Shown here piece after piece: positions 9,507 through 18,561 of a DNA stretch of 64,000 nucleotides. The stretch comes from Arenibacter algicola. Lineage in GTDB: Bacteria > Bacteroidota > Bacteroidia > Flavobacteriales > Flavobacteriaceae. How positions within the stretch are numbered: the stretch's first letter is position 1; every line of letters starts with the position of its first letter. The notes under the pieces were generated by a model. It was not told the DNA's origin. It was given only the letters and a program-made list of their open reading frames with translations, and searched no databases. The stretch spans positions 1,550,001 to 1,614,000 of the forward strand of contig NZ_JPOO01000003.1 in assembly GCF_000733925.1 (NCBI RefSeq). The letters run 5' to 3'. The translations under genes and the position numbers were made by a program.

Positions 9507-10694
9507 TTATAAGGATCTTCGTATTCCCAATTCCAGCCCCCTTAATTCTGCAAGCCCCCTAAGTCTACCTATGGCAGAATACCCCGGGTTTGTCTTTTTC
9601 CTAAGGTCGTCTAACATTTTATGACCGTGATCTGGCCGCATTGGCATCCTTAAATCTTTTCTTCCGGCAGCACTTCTCTTTTGTTGCTCCTCTACCAAGG
9701 CTTTTAGCACGCCGAACATGTCTACATCCCCGGCCAAATGATCGGCCTCATGAAAATTACCTTTTTCATCGCGCTCTGTACTTCTTAGGTGCATGAAATG
9801 TATACGATGCCCCAAGCGTTTCACCATACCCACCAAATCATTGTCTGCCCTAACCCCAAAAGAGCCGGTACAAAAGGTGAGTCCGTTGTTGGGACTATCC
9901 ACTGCCTTATAAAGATCAAGAATGTCCTGCTCTGTACTTACTACCCTTGGCAATCCCAAAATTGGATAAGGTGGGTCATCGGGATGGATACACATACGCA
10001 CCCCTTCTTTTTCGGCAATTGGGATTATGCTCTGTAAAAAAGAGAACAGATGTTGCTTTAGTTCCTTGGCACCAATTTGGTCATAGGTTGCCAAAATCTG
10101 ATTAAACTCCTTTAAACTATATCCTTCTTCGGCCCCGGGAAGTCCAGCTATAATATTCTGTACCAATTTTTTTTGATCCTTCTCCGAAGTCTTTTCCAAA
10201 TATTCCTTGGCCGCTTTCTGTTCTTCCTTGGAGTATGATTTTTCAGCCCCTGGACGTTTCAATAAAAAAAGTTCAAAAGCCGCAAAGGCGTCCTTTTCAA
10301 ACCTCAAAGCCGTAGACCCATCCTCCAGTTCATAGTCTAGATTGGTCCGCGTCCAATCCAAAACGGGCATAAAATTGTAACAAATAGTATCAATCCCACA
10401 GGATCCCAAATTAGAGATGGTGATCTTATAGTTCTCCACATACTTCTGAAAATCGCCCTGTTGCGTCTTAATACTTTCATGAATGGGAACACTTTCTACA
10501 ACAGACCAGGTCAAGCCCACTGCCTCTATCTCGGCCTTTCTCTTTTTAATTTCGTCCACTGGCCAAACTTCCCCATTGGGAATATGATGTAGGGCAGTAA
10601 CCACTCCGGTAGCTCCTGATTGTTTAATATCCATTAAAGAAACAGGATCTTTGGGCCCGTACCATCTCCATGTATTTTCTAAAGTCAAACTCAT
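9507..10694 (-). CDS. uxuA: Mannonate dehydratase
   Basis: This 395-residue protein starts MSLTLENTWRWYGPKDPVSL and carries GATGVVTALHHIPNGEVW, VVESVPIHESIK, MCIHPDDPPYPILGLPR, FCTGSFG and MRPDHGHKM. These are the metal-binding His/Cys/Asp motifs of UxuA. It dehydrates D-mannonate to 2-keto-3-deoxygluconate, the substrate of KdgK encoded just across the terminator. The length matches the family. The isomerase UxaC and reductase UxuB for the upper pathway are not in this window. Confidence 0.94.
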   Translation of the reverse strand: MSLTLENTWRWYGPKDPVSLMDIKQSGATGVVTALHHIPNGEVWPVDEIKKRKAEIEAVGLTWSVVESVPIHESIKTQQGDFQKYVENYKITISNLGSCGIDTICYNFMPVLDWTRTNLDYELEDGSTALRFEKDAFAAFELFLLKRPGAEKSYSKEEQKAAKEYLEKTSEKDQKKLVQNIIAGLPGAEEGYSLKEFNQILATYDQIGAKELKQHLFSFLQSIIPIAEKEGVRMCIHPDDPPYPILGLPRVVSTEQDILDLYKAVDSPNNGLTFCTGSFGVRADNDLVGMVKRLGHRIHFMHLRSTERDEKGNFHEADHLAGDVDMFGVLKALVEEQQKRSAAGRKDLRMPMRPDHGHKMLDDLRKKTNPGYSAIGRLRGLAELRGLELGIRRSL

Positions 10695-10959
10695 TAATAT
10701 TATTTTTATAAATAAAACATTACTTCATTGGCGGAATTGCGACAATGTTTTTACACCACTTGGTTTTCAAAATAAATAATTTACCAAGATATTAATTTTA
10801 TAAGTATTGCACAGACCATTTTCGGAAAGATTAAGAAAGTATCACAAAATATATTTTATTCTTAAACTTGATTAAAATTCCTTATCTTATTTAGGCATTT
10901 AAATACTTTGTACTACTTTTATCGATTCAACCAAAAATGAACAAAAAATCTAGCTCTCC

Positions 10960-12888
10960 ATGATTAAAAGTAAAATCGACAAGGTTACCAGTTTTGAAAA
11001 ACGGTTTGAAAAAATCAACACGGTCATCTTCGAATCTTCAGAGGTTGCGTCCAAAGCAGCTGCAGCTGAAATTGCGACATTAATTAAGAAAAAACAAAAG
11101 GCCAAGGAAATGTGCGTTCTTGGACTCGCTACAGGTTCCACCCCAAAAAGGCTGTATGCCGAACTAGTTCGCCTGCACCGGGAGGAAGGTCTTAGTTTTA
11201 AAAATGTCATAGCCTTCAATTTGGACGAATATTACCCCATGGAACCAGATGCCATACAGAGTTATGTGCGTTTTATGAAGGAATTGCTCTTTAACCATGT
11301 AGATATAGAACCTGGAAATTTTCATATTCCGGACGGAACCTTGGAAAAAAAGGATATTGCGGATTACTGTAAGGATTACGAGGCCAAAATAGACGCATTG
11401 GGCGGCATTGATCTACAAGTCTTGGGTATTGGGGGCAACGGGCATATAGGTTTTAACGAATCCGGATCCCTTCCCAACTCCAAAACCAGGTTGGTTACCT
11501 TGGACCATATTACAAGAGTAGCGGCCAGTAAAGATTTCCAAGGATTGTACAACACCCCAAAAACTGCCATTACCCTTGGTATAAAGCAAATAATGCAGGC
11601 CAAGCAGGTTATCCTTATGGCTTGGGGAGAAGGAAAATCCTCTATCATTAAAGCTTCTGTGGAGGGCCCTATTACGGAACAGGTACCGGCATCATATCTA
11701 CAGGAGCACCCAAACAGTGTATTCATCCTTGACAAAGGATCTTCTTCAAAACTTACCAGGGTAAGTACCCCATGGATCGTAGAGAAGGTAGAGTGGGATG
11801 AAAAAATGATCAAGAAAGCCGTTGTTGGACTGGCGTTAAGATTGGAGAAACCAGTTTTAATGTTGACCGAGGCCGATTATATCGAAAACGGTATGAGCGA
11901 TTTGTTGACCGAAGTTGGGGATGCCTACGATATTAATATTAGGATCTTTAATAAACTACAGCACACCATTACCGGCTGGCCGGGAGGTAAGCCCAACGCC
12001 GATGACAGCAATAGACCGGAAAGAGCAAATCCCGCCAAAAAGCGCGTACTTATTTTTAGTCCGCATCCAGATGATGATATCATTAGTATGGGAGGAACCT
12101 TCATGCGTCTGCAAAACCAAGGCCATGAAGTGCATGTAGCTTATCAGACTTCAGGAAATATAGCTGTAGCCGATGATGAAGCCTTGCGATTCTCGGATTT
12201 CGTGATCGATTACAATCGCTCCTTTGGTCTGGACAACAAAAAATCTGTTGAGATCTACAAAAAGGCTACGGAGTTCATCAAGAACAAAAAGACCAGTGAA
12301 ATAGATATTGAAGAAGTAAGAAACATAAAGGGTCTTATTCGTAGAAGTGAGGCCAGGGCAACAAGTTATTACGTAGGACTTACGGATGAGCAGATACATT
12401 TTAACGATCTGCCCTTTTATGAAACCGGTACCATTGAGAAAAATCCTCCGGGAGAGGAAGATATCAAAATCACCATGGATTTGATCGAAAAAATTAAACC
12501 GCACCAAATCTATGCTGCTGGCGATTTGGCGGATCCACATGGTACACATAAGGTGTGTTTGGACATTATTTTTGAGGCCCTAAAACGACTTAAGACCAAA
12601 TCCTACATGAAGGATTGCTGGTTATGGTTGTACCGTGGAGCATGGCAAGAATGGGATATAGAAGATATTGAAATGGCCGTACCTATGAGTCCAAGTCAGG
12701 TTTTGGCAAAGCGATATGGAATTTTCAAACACCAATCCCAAAAAGACGGAGTGGTATTCCAAGGATCGGATTCCCGTGAATTTTGGCAACGTGCAGAAGA
12801 CAGGAACAAGGAAACTGCTACCAAATACGATGAATTGGGATTGGCACATTACGCTGCCATGGAAGCCTTTGTTCGCTACCATTTTTAA
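10960..12888 (+). CDS. nagB: Glucosamine-6-phosphate deaminase fused to a PIG-L/LmbE domain
   Basis: The 642-residue protein has two parts. Residues about 15-290 are a NagB domain (GLATGSTPKRLYAEL, FNLDEYYPM, GIGGNGHIGFNES), which converts glucosamine 6-phosphate to fructose 6-phosphate and ammonia. Residues about 360-640 are a PIG-L/LmbE deacetylase-like domain with the zinc motif PHPDDD (368-373) and a late DPHGTH. This long NagB form is familiar from Bacteroidota. The second domain may deacetylate an N-acetyl amino sugar, but its substrate is unproven. The gene stands alone and is divergent from uxuA. Confidence 0.9.
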   Translation: MIKSKIDKVTSFEKRFEKINTVIFESSEVASKAAAAEIATLIKKKQKAKEMCVLGLATGSTPKRLYAELVRLHREEGLSFKNVIAFNLDEYYPMEPDAIQSYVRFMKELLFNHVDIEPGNFHIPDGTLEKKDIADYCKDYEAKIDALGGIDLQVLGIGGNGHIGFNESGSLPNSKTRLVTLDHITRVAASKDFQGLYNTPKTAITLGIKQIMQAKQVILMAWGEGKSSIIKASVEGPITEQVPASYLQEHPNSVFILDKGSSSKLTRVSTPWIVEKVEWDEKMIKKAVVGLALRLEKPVLMLTEADYIENGMSDLLTEVGDAYDINIRIFNKLQHTITGWPGGKPNADDSNRPERANPAKKRVLIFSPHPDDDIISMGGTFMRLQNQGHEVHVAYQTSGNIAVADDEALRFSDFVIDYNRSFGLDNKKSVEIYKKATEFIKNKKTSEIDIEEVRNIKGLIRRSEARATSYYVGLTDEQIHFNDLPFYETGTIEKNPPGEEDIKITMDLIEKIKPHQIYAAGDLADPHGTHKVCLDIIFEALKRLKTKSYMKDCWLWLYRGAWQEWDIEDIEMAVPMSPSQVLAKRYGIFKHQSQKDGVVFQGSDSREFWQRAEDRNKETATKYDELGLAHYAAMEAFVRYHF

Positions 12889-12908
12889 GCATCAACAAAT
12901 TATAACAC

Positions 12909-12939
12909 AAAAAGGCTGCCCAGTGGGCAGCCTTTTTTT
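12909..12939. terminator. Strong terminator after nagB
   Basis: AAAGGCTGCCC (12911-12921) pairs perfectly with GGGCAGCCTTT (12925-12935) over a 3-base loop and is followed by seven T. It also sits 19 bases from the convergent end of the lipoprotein gene at 12958 and can serve both. Confidence 0.92.
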
Positions 12940-12957
12940 ATTGCATATCAGTACTAT

Positions 12958-13821
12958 CTAAAATTCCAATTCAAAGTATAAGCTACTGGCTTCGTTCTCT
13001 TCGGTTATGTCTTCTCCTTTTAAAACTTCTCCAGTACTGTTCAATAGTTTTAGATTAAGTTTCCAATACCCCGTCATTGTCAAGGACAATTTTCCTTTAT
13101 AAGATTTGGTAGCCGTATCATAGGTTAGATCCTCATTGTTGGGGGAACTGTGGTTGCCCATTCCCGGCATACGCGGATCTAAGGTCACCGTGTAATTTTC
13201 CACAAGGGGAAAGCTCATCATATTTTCCATTTTAAATAACATAGCAGTCATGTCGTTAACTGCAACTTCTGGATCTTTTGGTTCCACCATTGCCAAGACA
13301 TATCTTACGTCATCACTTCCCATAAATACAGAAACCGTTTGATTATCATCGATTGGAGCAGTAACATCTATAGTTTCGGTCACAGAAAATTCCTGTCCCT
13401 CTACCTCATAGGTAAAGGTTATGTCCCAAAATTCATCGGCATTGCCAGGCATTTGGAAAACGATATATCCTGTTGCCACCGTGTCGTAATCATTCGAAAT
13501 ACTTAGTTCGGATATTGGACAGGAATGTTCCATACTCATCATGTGCATTACAGGTTTCCATGTAATTTCAGGATTGGCGTAATAAGTATCATCGGCATTA
13601 TTTTTAATACGGACAAAAAGTTGGTTGTATCCTGTTGTAAAACCGGTTTTCCCTTCGGAATACAGTTCCAAACTATGGCCATTGGCCGCAATATTTGATA
13701 TCAAATTAAATTCGGCCATAGGATTTACATCAATTTTTGGTGTGTCGTCCCCATCAGATGAACATGATGATAATCCTAAAGTGGCTACAAATGTTACTAG
13801 AACTAGTTTTATTGTTTTCAT
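12958..13821 (-). CDS. Met/His-rich lipoprotein of the copper receptor operon
   Basis: This 287-residue lipoprotein (signal MKTIKLVLVTFVATLGLSSC, Cys20) seems to hold two beta-sandwich repeats similar in style to FixH/YtkA-type domains. The first repeat contains MHMMSMEHSC at residues 92-101, and the second MENMMSF and RMPGMGNHSSP, all good soft-metal ligands. Its gene begins 10 bases past the TonB receptor with copper-type residues, so a periplasmic or surface copper-binding role is likely. No named family was recognised with certainty. Copper binding is inference from residues and context. Confidence 0.7.
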   Translation of the reverse strand: MKTIKLVLVTFVATLGLSSCSSDGDDTPKIDVNPMAEFNLISNIAANGHSLELYSEGKTGFTTGYNQLFVRIKNNADDTYYANPEITWKPVMHMMSMEHSCPISELSISNDYDTVATGYIVFQMPGNADEFWDITFTYEVEGQEFSVTETIDVTAPIDDNQTVSVFMGSDDVRYVLAMVEPKDPEVAVNDMTAMLFKMENMMSFPLVENYTVTLDPRMPGMGNHSSPNNEDLTYDTATKSYKGKLSLTMTGYWKLNLKLLNSTGEVLKGEDITEENEASSLYFELEF

Positions 13822-13831
13822 TATGTTTATT

Positions 13832-15895
13832 TTAATTAATGGAATAAGAAAGTGTTAAAAAGAAGTTTCGCCCCATTCTTGGGATGTTTTTCCAATCGGT
13901 ATAGGTGGAGTAGTATTCATCAAAAATGTTCTCTACCCCGAACTTTGCGTACATGGAATCGTTGTTAAATTTAAAAGTCTTGCCAAAAGTCAAGGAACAA
14001 ACCGTATAGGCCTGTGTTTGATCTTCCCCGAATTCGGGGTTATAGTTCATTTGTTTCCCAGCACCAGTTATCCTAAGTGCAGCAGAAAATGACCTATTAT
14101 CAAACTGAAGACCCGAGCGGTAAGAAAATGGACTTATAAAAGGTATGTTACCACCATTGTTGTCCGTACCACGATGATATGAAACCAAACCCGACCATTT
14201 CAGTTCTGGCAGAATGGTGTACTCCATATCCAAGGAAGTGTTGAACAATTGGGCGTACTCCAGATTTTTATAGATCTTGACTCCTTCAGCCCCTATGGTC
14301 ATCACACTCAGGGAAGGATCAATTTCCCCAATAATATAATCTGCGATATGGAAAAAATTGGCCTCGGCACTTAGCTTAAATTTGGATTTTTCCCAGGAGA
14401 TTTTAGTATTGGCCTCCATGGATTTTTCGTTGGCAAGACCTGGATCCCCAATGTAGTCGTGATTGTCAAAACTGTTGAACAAATAAAACCCATAGCCCTC
14501 GGTCACGGAAGGTGCCCTATCCCCATAGGAAAGTCCCGCATTAAAATGCCATGGCATCCACATTTTATGCCATTGCCCTGAAATACTTTTTAGGAACCGT
14601 GTTTTGGATTTCTCCATTTCCGGATAAAAAATCCTTAAGCTATTCAATCCGAAATCGTCCGCAACATTCTGGTTTTGAACCGTCAGCCTTGTCGCCAACT
14701 TAAGAAAACTACCATTTAGATCCAGCTCATCCTCCGCATATACCCCGCCGTTGGCGGTACGCACATCGGGCCAGGTGAGCATAAACATGGGCAACTTGTT
14801 CGGATCATTGGGATACATCGTCATTTCGGCCAAAGATTTATTGTAATACCCATCAATCTTAAATAAAAATTGATGCTTTTTGGCCTTTAGAACTGCTTGG
14901 GAATAAAAGCCATAGGTATCGCTCCAACCCGGCATATCCATATGTATGGGTACATCAGGTCGTTTGGTATCATCCATGACATGGGTAACCTTGTTAAAAT
15001 ACAACTTGGATTTCCAATTGTTTAAACTGCCCCATAAAGCATCCTGTTCAAAACCTACGGATACAATGACAGCCCTAGCCAAGGAAACATCCATAGTTAA
15101 TGCCGGATAGCCCACATCCCTGGCCTCATCATAAATAAGACTGACCGTCAAGGCCTGATCTTCTGCAAGTTTGTATCCGCCATTTGCCGAAAAATTATAT
15201 TTTTCAAATTGGGAGAACTCAACTTCTTCATCACCCCCGGCAAAATAATTCTCTGCCTTGCGATAAATGATATCTGTGTCCACATAGTAATTGGAATCCG
15301 AATAATTAATTTCGGCCCCAACAACACTCATTTGGTTGTTGCTCTCAAAACCCGTCTCCACGCCACCATATAATCCTGTTTCCTTAAAATTACCACGGTC
15401 AAGCTCCAAATTTATGGCCCCACCAATGGTGTTTCCGTGTTCGGTGCCCTGTTGTCCAGAAGCTATATGAGCCTGCGATAAATTGGACACATCCACATAG
15501 GAAGTTACTGGGTCCATCTTGTCCGTGCAAGCGCCAAAAATCCTCATTCCATCAATAGTCACAGAGAGGCGTTCCGAAAACATATTGTTCAAAGTGGGTT
15601 CCCAGGCATATGCTCCACGTTTCACCATATCTACCTTCTTGGAGGATTCCAGATACTCGTCCAGGGTTGAGAGGGGTTTTGGCTGGCGGTGGTAATCCAA
15701 AGTCTTTCTGGCCGAAATAAGGATAACTTCGTCCAGATTGATCGTTATGATAGAATCCTTATGTAATACCAATTCCTGCGCGCCAATGTTAATTGGAAAA
15801 ATAAATATTCCCCATAAAAACATCCACCTGTTTATAGGCTTGCTTGCTTCCATAAGTATTGTGAATACCTTATGGACACATTTAATAATGTTCAT
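13832..15895 (-). CDS. TonB-dependent receptor, probable copper importer of the OprC/NosA type
   Basis: The 687-residue outer-membrane receptor has a signal ending near INIGAQ (Met15 or Met25 are possible starts), a plug domain with VTIDGMRIFGACTDKMDP and EHGNTIGGAINLEL, and a C-terminal barrel ending in FFLTLSYSIN. The plug holds C123-x3-M127, and a later loop has H318-M-D-M321. Pseudomonas OprC binds copper with a CxxxM motif plus a His/Met pair, so the same chemistry is likely here. It lies between a small Cys-rich protein gene and the Met-rich lipoprotein gene, and close to the copper enzyme NosZ. Calling it a copper receptor rests on these residues and context. Confidence 0.8.
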   Translation of the reverse strand: MNIIKCVHKVFTILMEASKPINRWMFLWGIFIFPINIGAQELVLHKDSIITINLDEVILISARKTLDYHRQPKPLSTLDEYLESSKKVDMVKRGAYAWEPTLNNMFSERLSVTIDGMRIFGACTDKMDPVTSYVDVSNLSQAHIASGQQGTEHGNTIGGAINLELDRGNFKETGLYGGVETGFESNNQMSVVGAEINYSDSNYYVDTDIIYRKAENYFAGGDEEVEFSQFEKYNFSANGGYKLAEDQALTVSLIYDEARDVGYPALTMDVSLARAVIVSVGFEQDALWGSLNNWKSKLYFNKVTHVMDDTKRPDVPIHMDMPGWSDTYGFYSQAVLKAKKHQFLFKIDGYYNKSLAEMTMYPNDPNKLPMFMLTWPDVRTANGGVYAEDELDLNGSFLKLATRLTVQNQNVADDFGLNSLRIFYPEMEKSKTRFLKSISGQWHKMWMPWHFNAGLSYGDRAPSVTEGYGFYLFNSFDNHDYIGDPGLANEKSMEANTKISWEKSKFKLSAEANFFHIADYIIGEIDPSLSVMTIGAEGVKIYKNLEYAQLFNTSLDMEYTILPELKWSGLVSYHRGTDNNGGNIPFISPFSYRSGLQFDNRSFSAALRITGAGKQMNYNPEFGEDQTQAYTVCSLTFGKTFKFNNDSMYAKFGVENIFDEYYSTYTDWKNIPRMGRNFFLTLSYSIN

Positions 15896-15986
15896 TTGAT
15901 TTATTTAGATAATACAATTCCGTTAAGACGCCATAGACTTGTACAAGGTTTAGAATCAACCGAATACTTTTATGGCGATAATTGAA

Positions 15987-16361
15987 TTATCCCAGCTCTG
16001 GTGGCTGTGCAATATCTGTGGTATACAGACCGGGAATCAAAGTTTGGATTCCCTTATAATTATTTTGAACGGTACTGTCGTATTCATTGTCCGATTCAAG
16101 AACCAGTAATGGGTGGAACGAAGAAATATACTGAATTTCCACATTGACCCGTTTGCCTTCAAATGGATTTTTATCGTTTCCCTCCGATTCTTTGGCCAAT
16201 TGTTTGGCCAGGTAACATTTACCATCGCAATGCAAGGAAGGGGTATCCTTGTTTTCACAAAGGTTCTCCACAATGTAATCGTAATTTACTGCATATTCAG
16301 CTAAGGGCCAGAGAGGCTTTATCAGCATAATTATAGCAACAAATAGGATTAAATGCTTCAT
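15987..16361 (-). CDS. Small exported Cys-motif protein heading the copper receptor operon
   Basis: The 124-residue protein has an N-terminal hydrophobic segment (MKHLILFVAIIMLIKPLWPL). A short cysteine block follows: Cys35, Cys45 and Cys49, with LHCDGKCYLAKQL. Proteins of this look often precede TonB receptors in Bacteroidota. The function is unknown; the cysteines may bind or hand over a metal. The TonB receptor gene follows after about 90 bases, and a Crp/Fnr-type promoter lies upstream. Confidence 0.65.
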   Translation of the reverse strand: MKHLILFVAIIMLIKPLWPLAEYAVNYDYIVENLCENKDTPSLHCDGKCYLAKQLAKESEGNDKNPFEGKRVNVEIQYISSFHPLLVLESDNEYDSTVQNNYKGIQTLIPGLYTTDIAQPPELG

Positions 16362-16423
16362 TATTAATTTTCAAATTGATGCAAACTTGAATGACAAAAA
16401 TCTGCAATATTTAAAATACAGCA

Positions 16424-16467
16424 CAAATATAATGCATATCCAATTCATAAAAAGATGACATTTGTCA
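16424..16467 (-). promoter_or_regulatory. Promoter of the copper receptor operon with a Crp/Fnr-type box
   Basis: On the minus strand a perfect -7 element TATATTTG covers 16431-16424. A 12-bp TGA-N6-TCA palindrome (TGACAAATGTCA) lies at 16456-16467 with its centre 34 bp from the centre of the -7 element. No good -33 TTG is present. This layout, with the box replacing -33 at about -41, fits class II activation by a Crp/Fnr-family protein. Confidence 0.6.
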
Positions 16468-16581
16468 GGTATTGGATCTATTTGTTTTATTCAATTTAAA
16501 TAAGCAATTATGTAACCACTGTTACCTAATTTAATTTTTTGTTATTTAAATTTAAGCCAAAGTAAACCTTAAGTTTTATTC

Positions 16582-16956
16582 ATGGAGGATATGCTCTTTT
16601 ATGATAGAATGCAAACGCCATGGCTGTGGATTTTTCCGCTTTTGACCCTGATTGGCCTATTTGGACTTTTTCTAATAAAGACCTTTAAAAAGGATGGTAC
16701 AGGATTTATTTTTTCATCCATGTTTATCCTTGGAGGTTTTGCCTCCACCGCGGCATCTATTTTTCCAAAGCTATTGCCATCGACCAATACAGTGAATCCC
16801 GCATTGACCATTTACAATGTTGCGGCGGATGAATACGGCCTTTCTGTAGGTATAAATTGGTTTATAATCGCCCTAATCCTTCTAATTGCCAATATATTTA
16901 TTCAATATAGGGTAATCAATGGAAAAATGGACGATATAGGCTACGGGGAACATTAG
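16582..16956 (+). CDS. Stand-alone C-terminal part of cytochrome bd oxidase subunit II (CydB-like)
   Basis: The 124-residue membrane protein has three hydrophobic segments. The stretch FIFSSMFILGGFASTAASIF with LLPSTNTVNPALTIYN looks like the C-terminal end of CydB, the second subunit of cytochrome bd quinol oxidase. A full CydB has about 340 residues or more, so roughly the first 60 percent is missing, and nothing upstream encodes it. The frame has its own ATG start and stop and no internal damage. It may be a decayed remnant or a small membrane protein with a new job. It sits divergent from the copper receptor operon and just before the Rrf2 gene. Confidence 0.6.
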   Translation: MEDMLFYDRMQTPWLWIFPLLTLIGLFGLFLIKTFKKDGTGFIFSSMFILGGFASTAASIFPKLLPSTNTVNPALTIYNVAADEYGLSVGINWFIIALILLIANIFIQYRVINGKMDDIGYGEH

Positions 16957-17007
16957 TATTAAAAACCCCTCGACCCCTATTAAAAAAATGAAATAATTAT
17001 TTATTTA

Positions 17008-17046
17008 GGATAAATTTGTCCGAAATAAGAATAAGCATTATATTTG
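17008..17046 (+). promoter_or_regulatory. Promoter of the Rrf2 gene with overlapping operator
   Basis: A textbook Bacteroidota promoter is present: TTG at 17016-17018, 20 bases, then TATATTTG at 17039-17046. A near-perfect palindrome, GGATAAATTTGTCC (17008-17021), covers the -33 element. A very similar sequence occurs upstream of the nos operon (30268-30281). Autoregulation by the Rrf2 protein is inferred. Confidence 0.7.
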
Positions 17047-17069
17047 TAACTATTTAATATAGTATCAAT

Positions 17070-17504
17070 ATGTTTTCAAAGGCCTGCGAGTACGGAATTA
17101 AAGCTACCATATACATAGCAGTAAAATCTTTGCGGCAAGAGCGTGTAAGCCTTAAGGAGATAGCCGAGGAGGTAAATTCCCCCGTGGCATTTACCGCAAA
17201 AATATTGCAGTCCTTGGCCAAAAGTGGGATTATAGATTCCCATAAAGGCCCTACAGGAGGATTCCAGATCGAAGAACCTAAAATTGATACCATTAAATTA
17301 CACGATATAGTACATGCCATAGACGGTGACAAAATATTTGTTGGCTGTGGTCTGGGTCTGGAACAATGCGATGCCAGCCAACCTTGTCCTGTTCATGATA
17401 AATTTGTGGGGATTAGGGACAATCTAAAGATTATGCTGCAAAACACAAGCCTTTATGAATTGGCCACAGGATTGGATATGGGCCTAACCCATCTAAAAAG
17501 ATAA
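17070..17504 (+). CDS. Rrf2 family transcriptional regulator, probable Fe-S nitric oxide sensor (NsrR-like)
   Basis: The 144-residue winged-helix protein begins MFSKACEYGIKATIYIAVKS and has three cysteines, C93, C100 and C106, in the region where Rrf2 sensors bind an iron-sulfur cluster. NsrR uses nearly the same spacing. It lies directly before the NO/Fe-S repair operon and in front of the nos genes on the other strand, which suits a NO- or oxygen-responsive repressor. Its promoter carries a palindrome likely to be its own operator. Subfamily (NsrR, IscR or another) cannot be settled by eye. Confidence 0.88.
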   Translation: MFSKACEYGIKATIYIAVKSLRQERVSLKEIAEEVNSPVAFTAKILQSLAKSGIIDSHKGPTGGFQIEEPKIDTIKLHDIVHAIDGDKIFVGCGLGLEQCDASQPCPVHDKFVGIRDNLKIMLQNTSLYELATGLDMGLTHLKR

Positions 17505-17607
17505 AAATTTAAACTAATAAAAGATAAAAAGATATTAAACTCTTTAAATTTAAAAACGAACGAACCATGTTGTCAATATTAACATTAATATCAATAACAA
17601 TCTGTCC

Positions 17608-18561
17608 ATGTTAAACATTACCAACAAAATAGTCGAAAAATACCAATCCCTTGGGGAAAATCCCGACACCTATCTGGAGGGCCTACTACACGCAAAGCCT
17701 ATTACCTATTGGGATTATGTAGAAGTGGAGACACTTCTTTCCCTTCAAAGGCCGAGGACCAATTTTAAGGATGAGTCCATTTTTATTATGTACCATCAGG
17801 TAACCGAATTGTACCTGAAAATGATGCTGCATGAATTAGAACAGATAGTAGATGAAAAAATACCTACTACTGCCTTTCTCATTAATAAAGTGGACCGACT
17901 TATACATTATACCTCCATGCTAATCAGTTCCTTTGATATTATGAAGGTCGGAATGGACTATGAGGATTACAATACCTTTCGCAAAACCTTAACCCCTGCC
18001 AGCGGCTTTCAATCCGCGCAATTCCGGTTTATTGAACTTCATTGCACCTCCTTGGTAAATTTAATTAGCCAGAGATTTATAAAAGAACATTCCAACAATC
18101 CAGATTTAAGGGAATGTTTTGAACATATTTATTGGAAAGATGCCGGAACAGATCCCAAAACTGGCAAAAAGACCTTGACACTTCAACTATTTGAGGAAAA
18201 ATATCTCCCAAAGTTGACAGAAACAGCCAAAACTGTAATGGGGAATACCTTGGAAGACAAGTTGGACCAACTGCCCTATGTCCCGGATGCACTCAGAAAT
18301 AGACTTCGCACCTTCGACAGGTTATACAATATAGATTGGCCAATGGTCCATTTAAGTACTGCCGAACATTATTTGGACCAAAAAGGAGAAAACAAACAGG
18401 CTACTGGTGGTTCGGATTGGAAAAAATACCTCCATCCAAAATATCAGCAACGAAAATTCTTTCCAAGTTTATGGACGGAAATCGAAAAACAAAACTGGGG
18501 AATTAATCATAAAAATGAACATTATGGAAGTATTGAACAGGCCACAATTGACGCACCTTGA
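17608..18561 (+). CDS. kynA: Tryptophan 2,3-dioxygenase
   Basis: The 317-residue protein matches the TDO family: FIMYHQVTELYLKMMLHE (distal His63), FRKTLTPASGFQSAQFRFIE (substrate Arg region), HLSTAEHYL with proximal His248, and KGENKQATGGSDWKKYL. TDO is a heme enzyme that opens the tryptophan ring to N-formylkynurenine. Other kynurenine-pathway genes are absent here; instead it heads an operon of cupin, RIC, hemerythrin and ferredoxin genes. A 16-bp A/T palindrome (17576-17591) lies just upstream of the start. The enzyme call is firm, but its job in this operon is open. Confidence 0.88.
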   Translation: MLNITNKIVEKYQSLGENPDTYLEGLLHAKPITYWDYVEVETLLSLQRPRTNFKDESIFIMYHQVTELYLKMMLHELEQIVDEKIPTTAFLINKVDRLIHYTSMLISSFDIMKVGMDYEDYNTFRKTLTPASGFQSAQFRFIELHCTSLVNLISQRFIKEHSNNPDLRECFEHIYWKDAGTDPKTGKKTLTLQLFEEKYLPKLTETAKTVMGNTLEDKLDQLPYVPDALRNRLRTFDRLYNIDWPMVHLSTAEHYLDQKGENKQATGGSDWKKYLHPKYQQRKFFPSLWTEIEKQNWGINHKNEHYGSIEQATIDAP

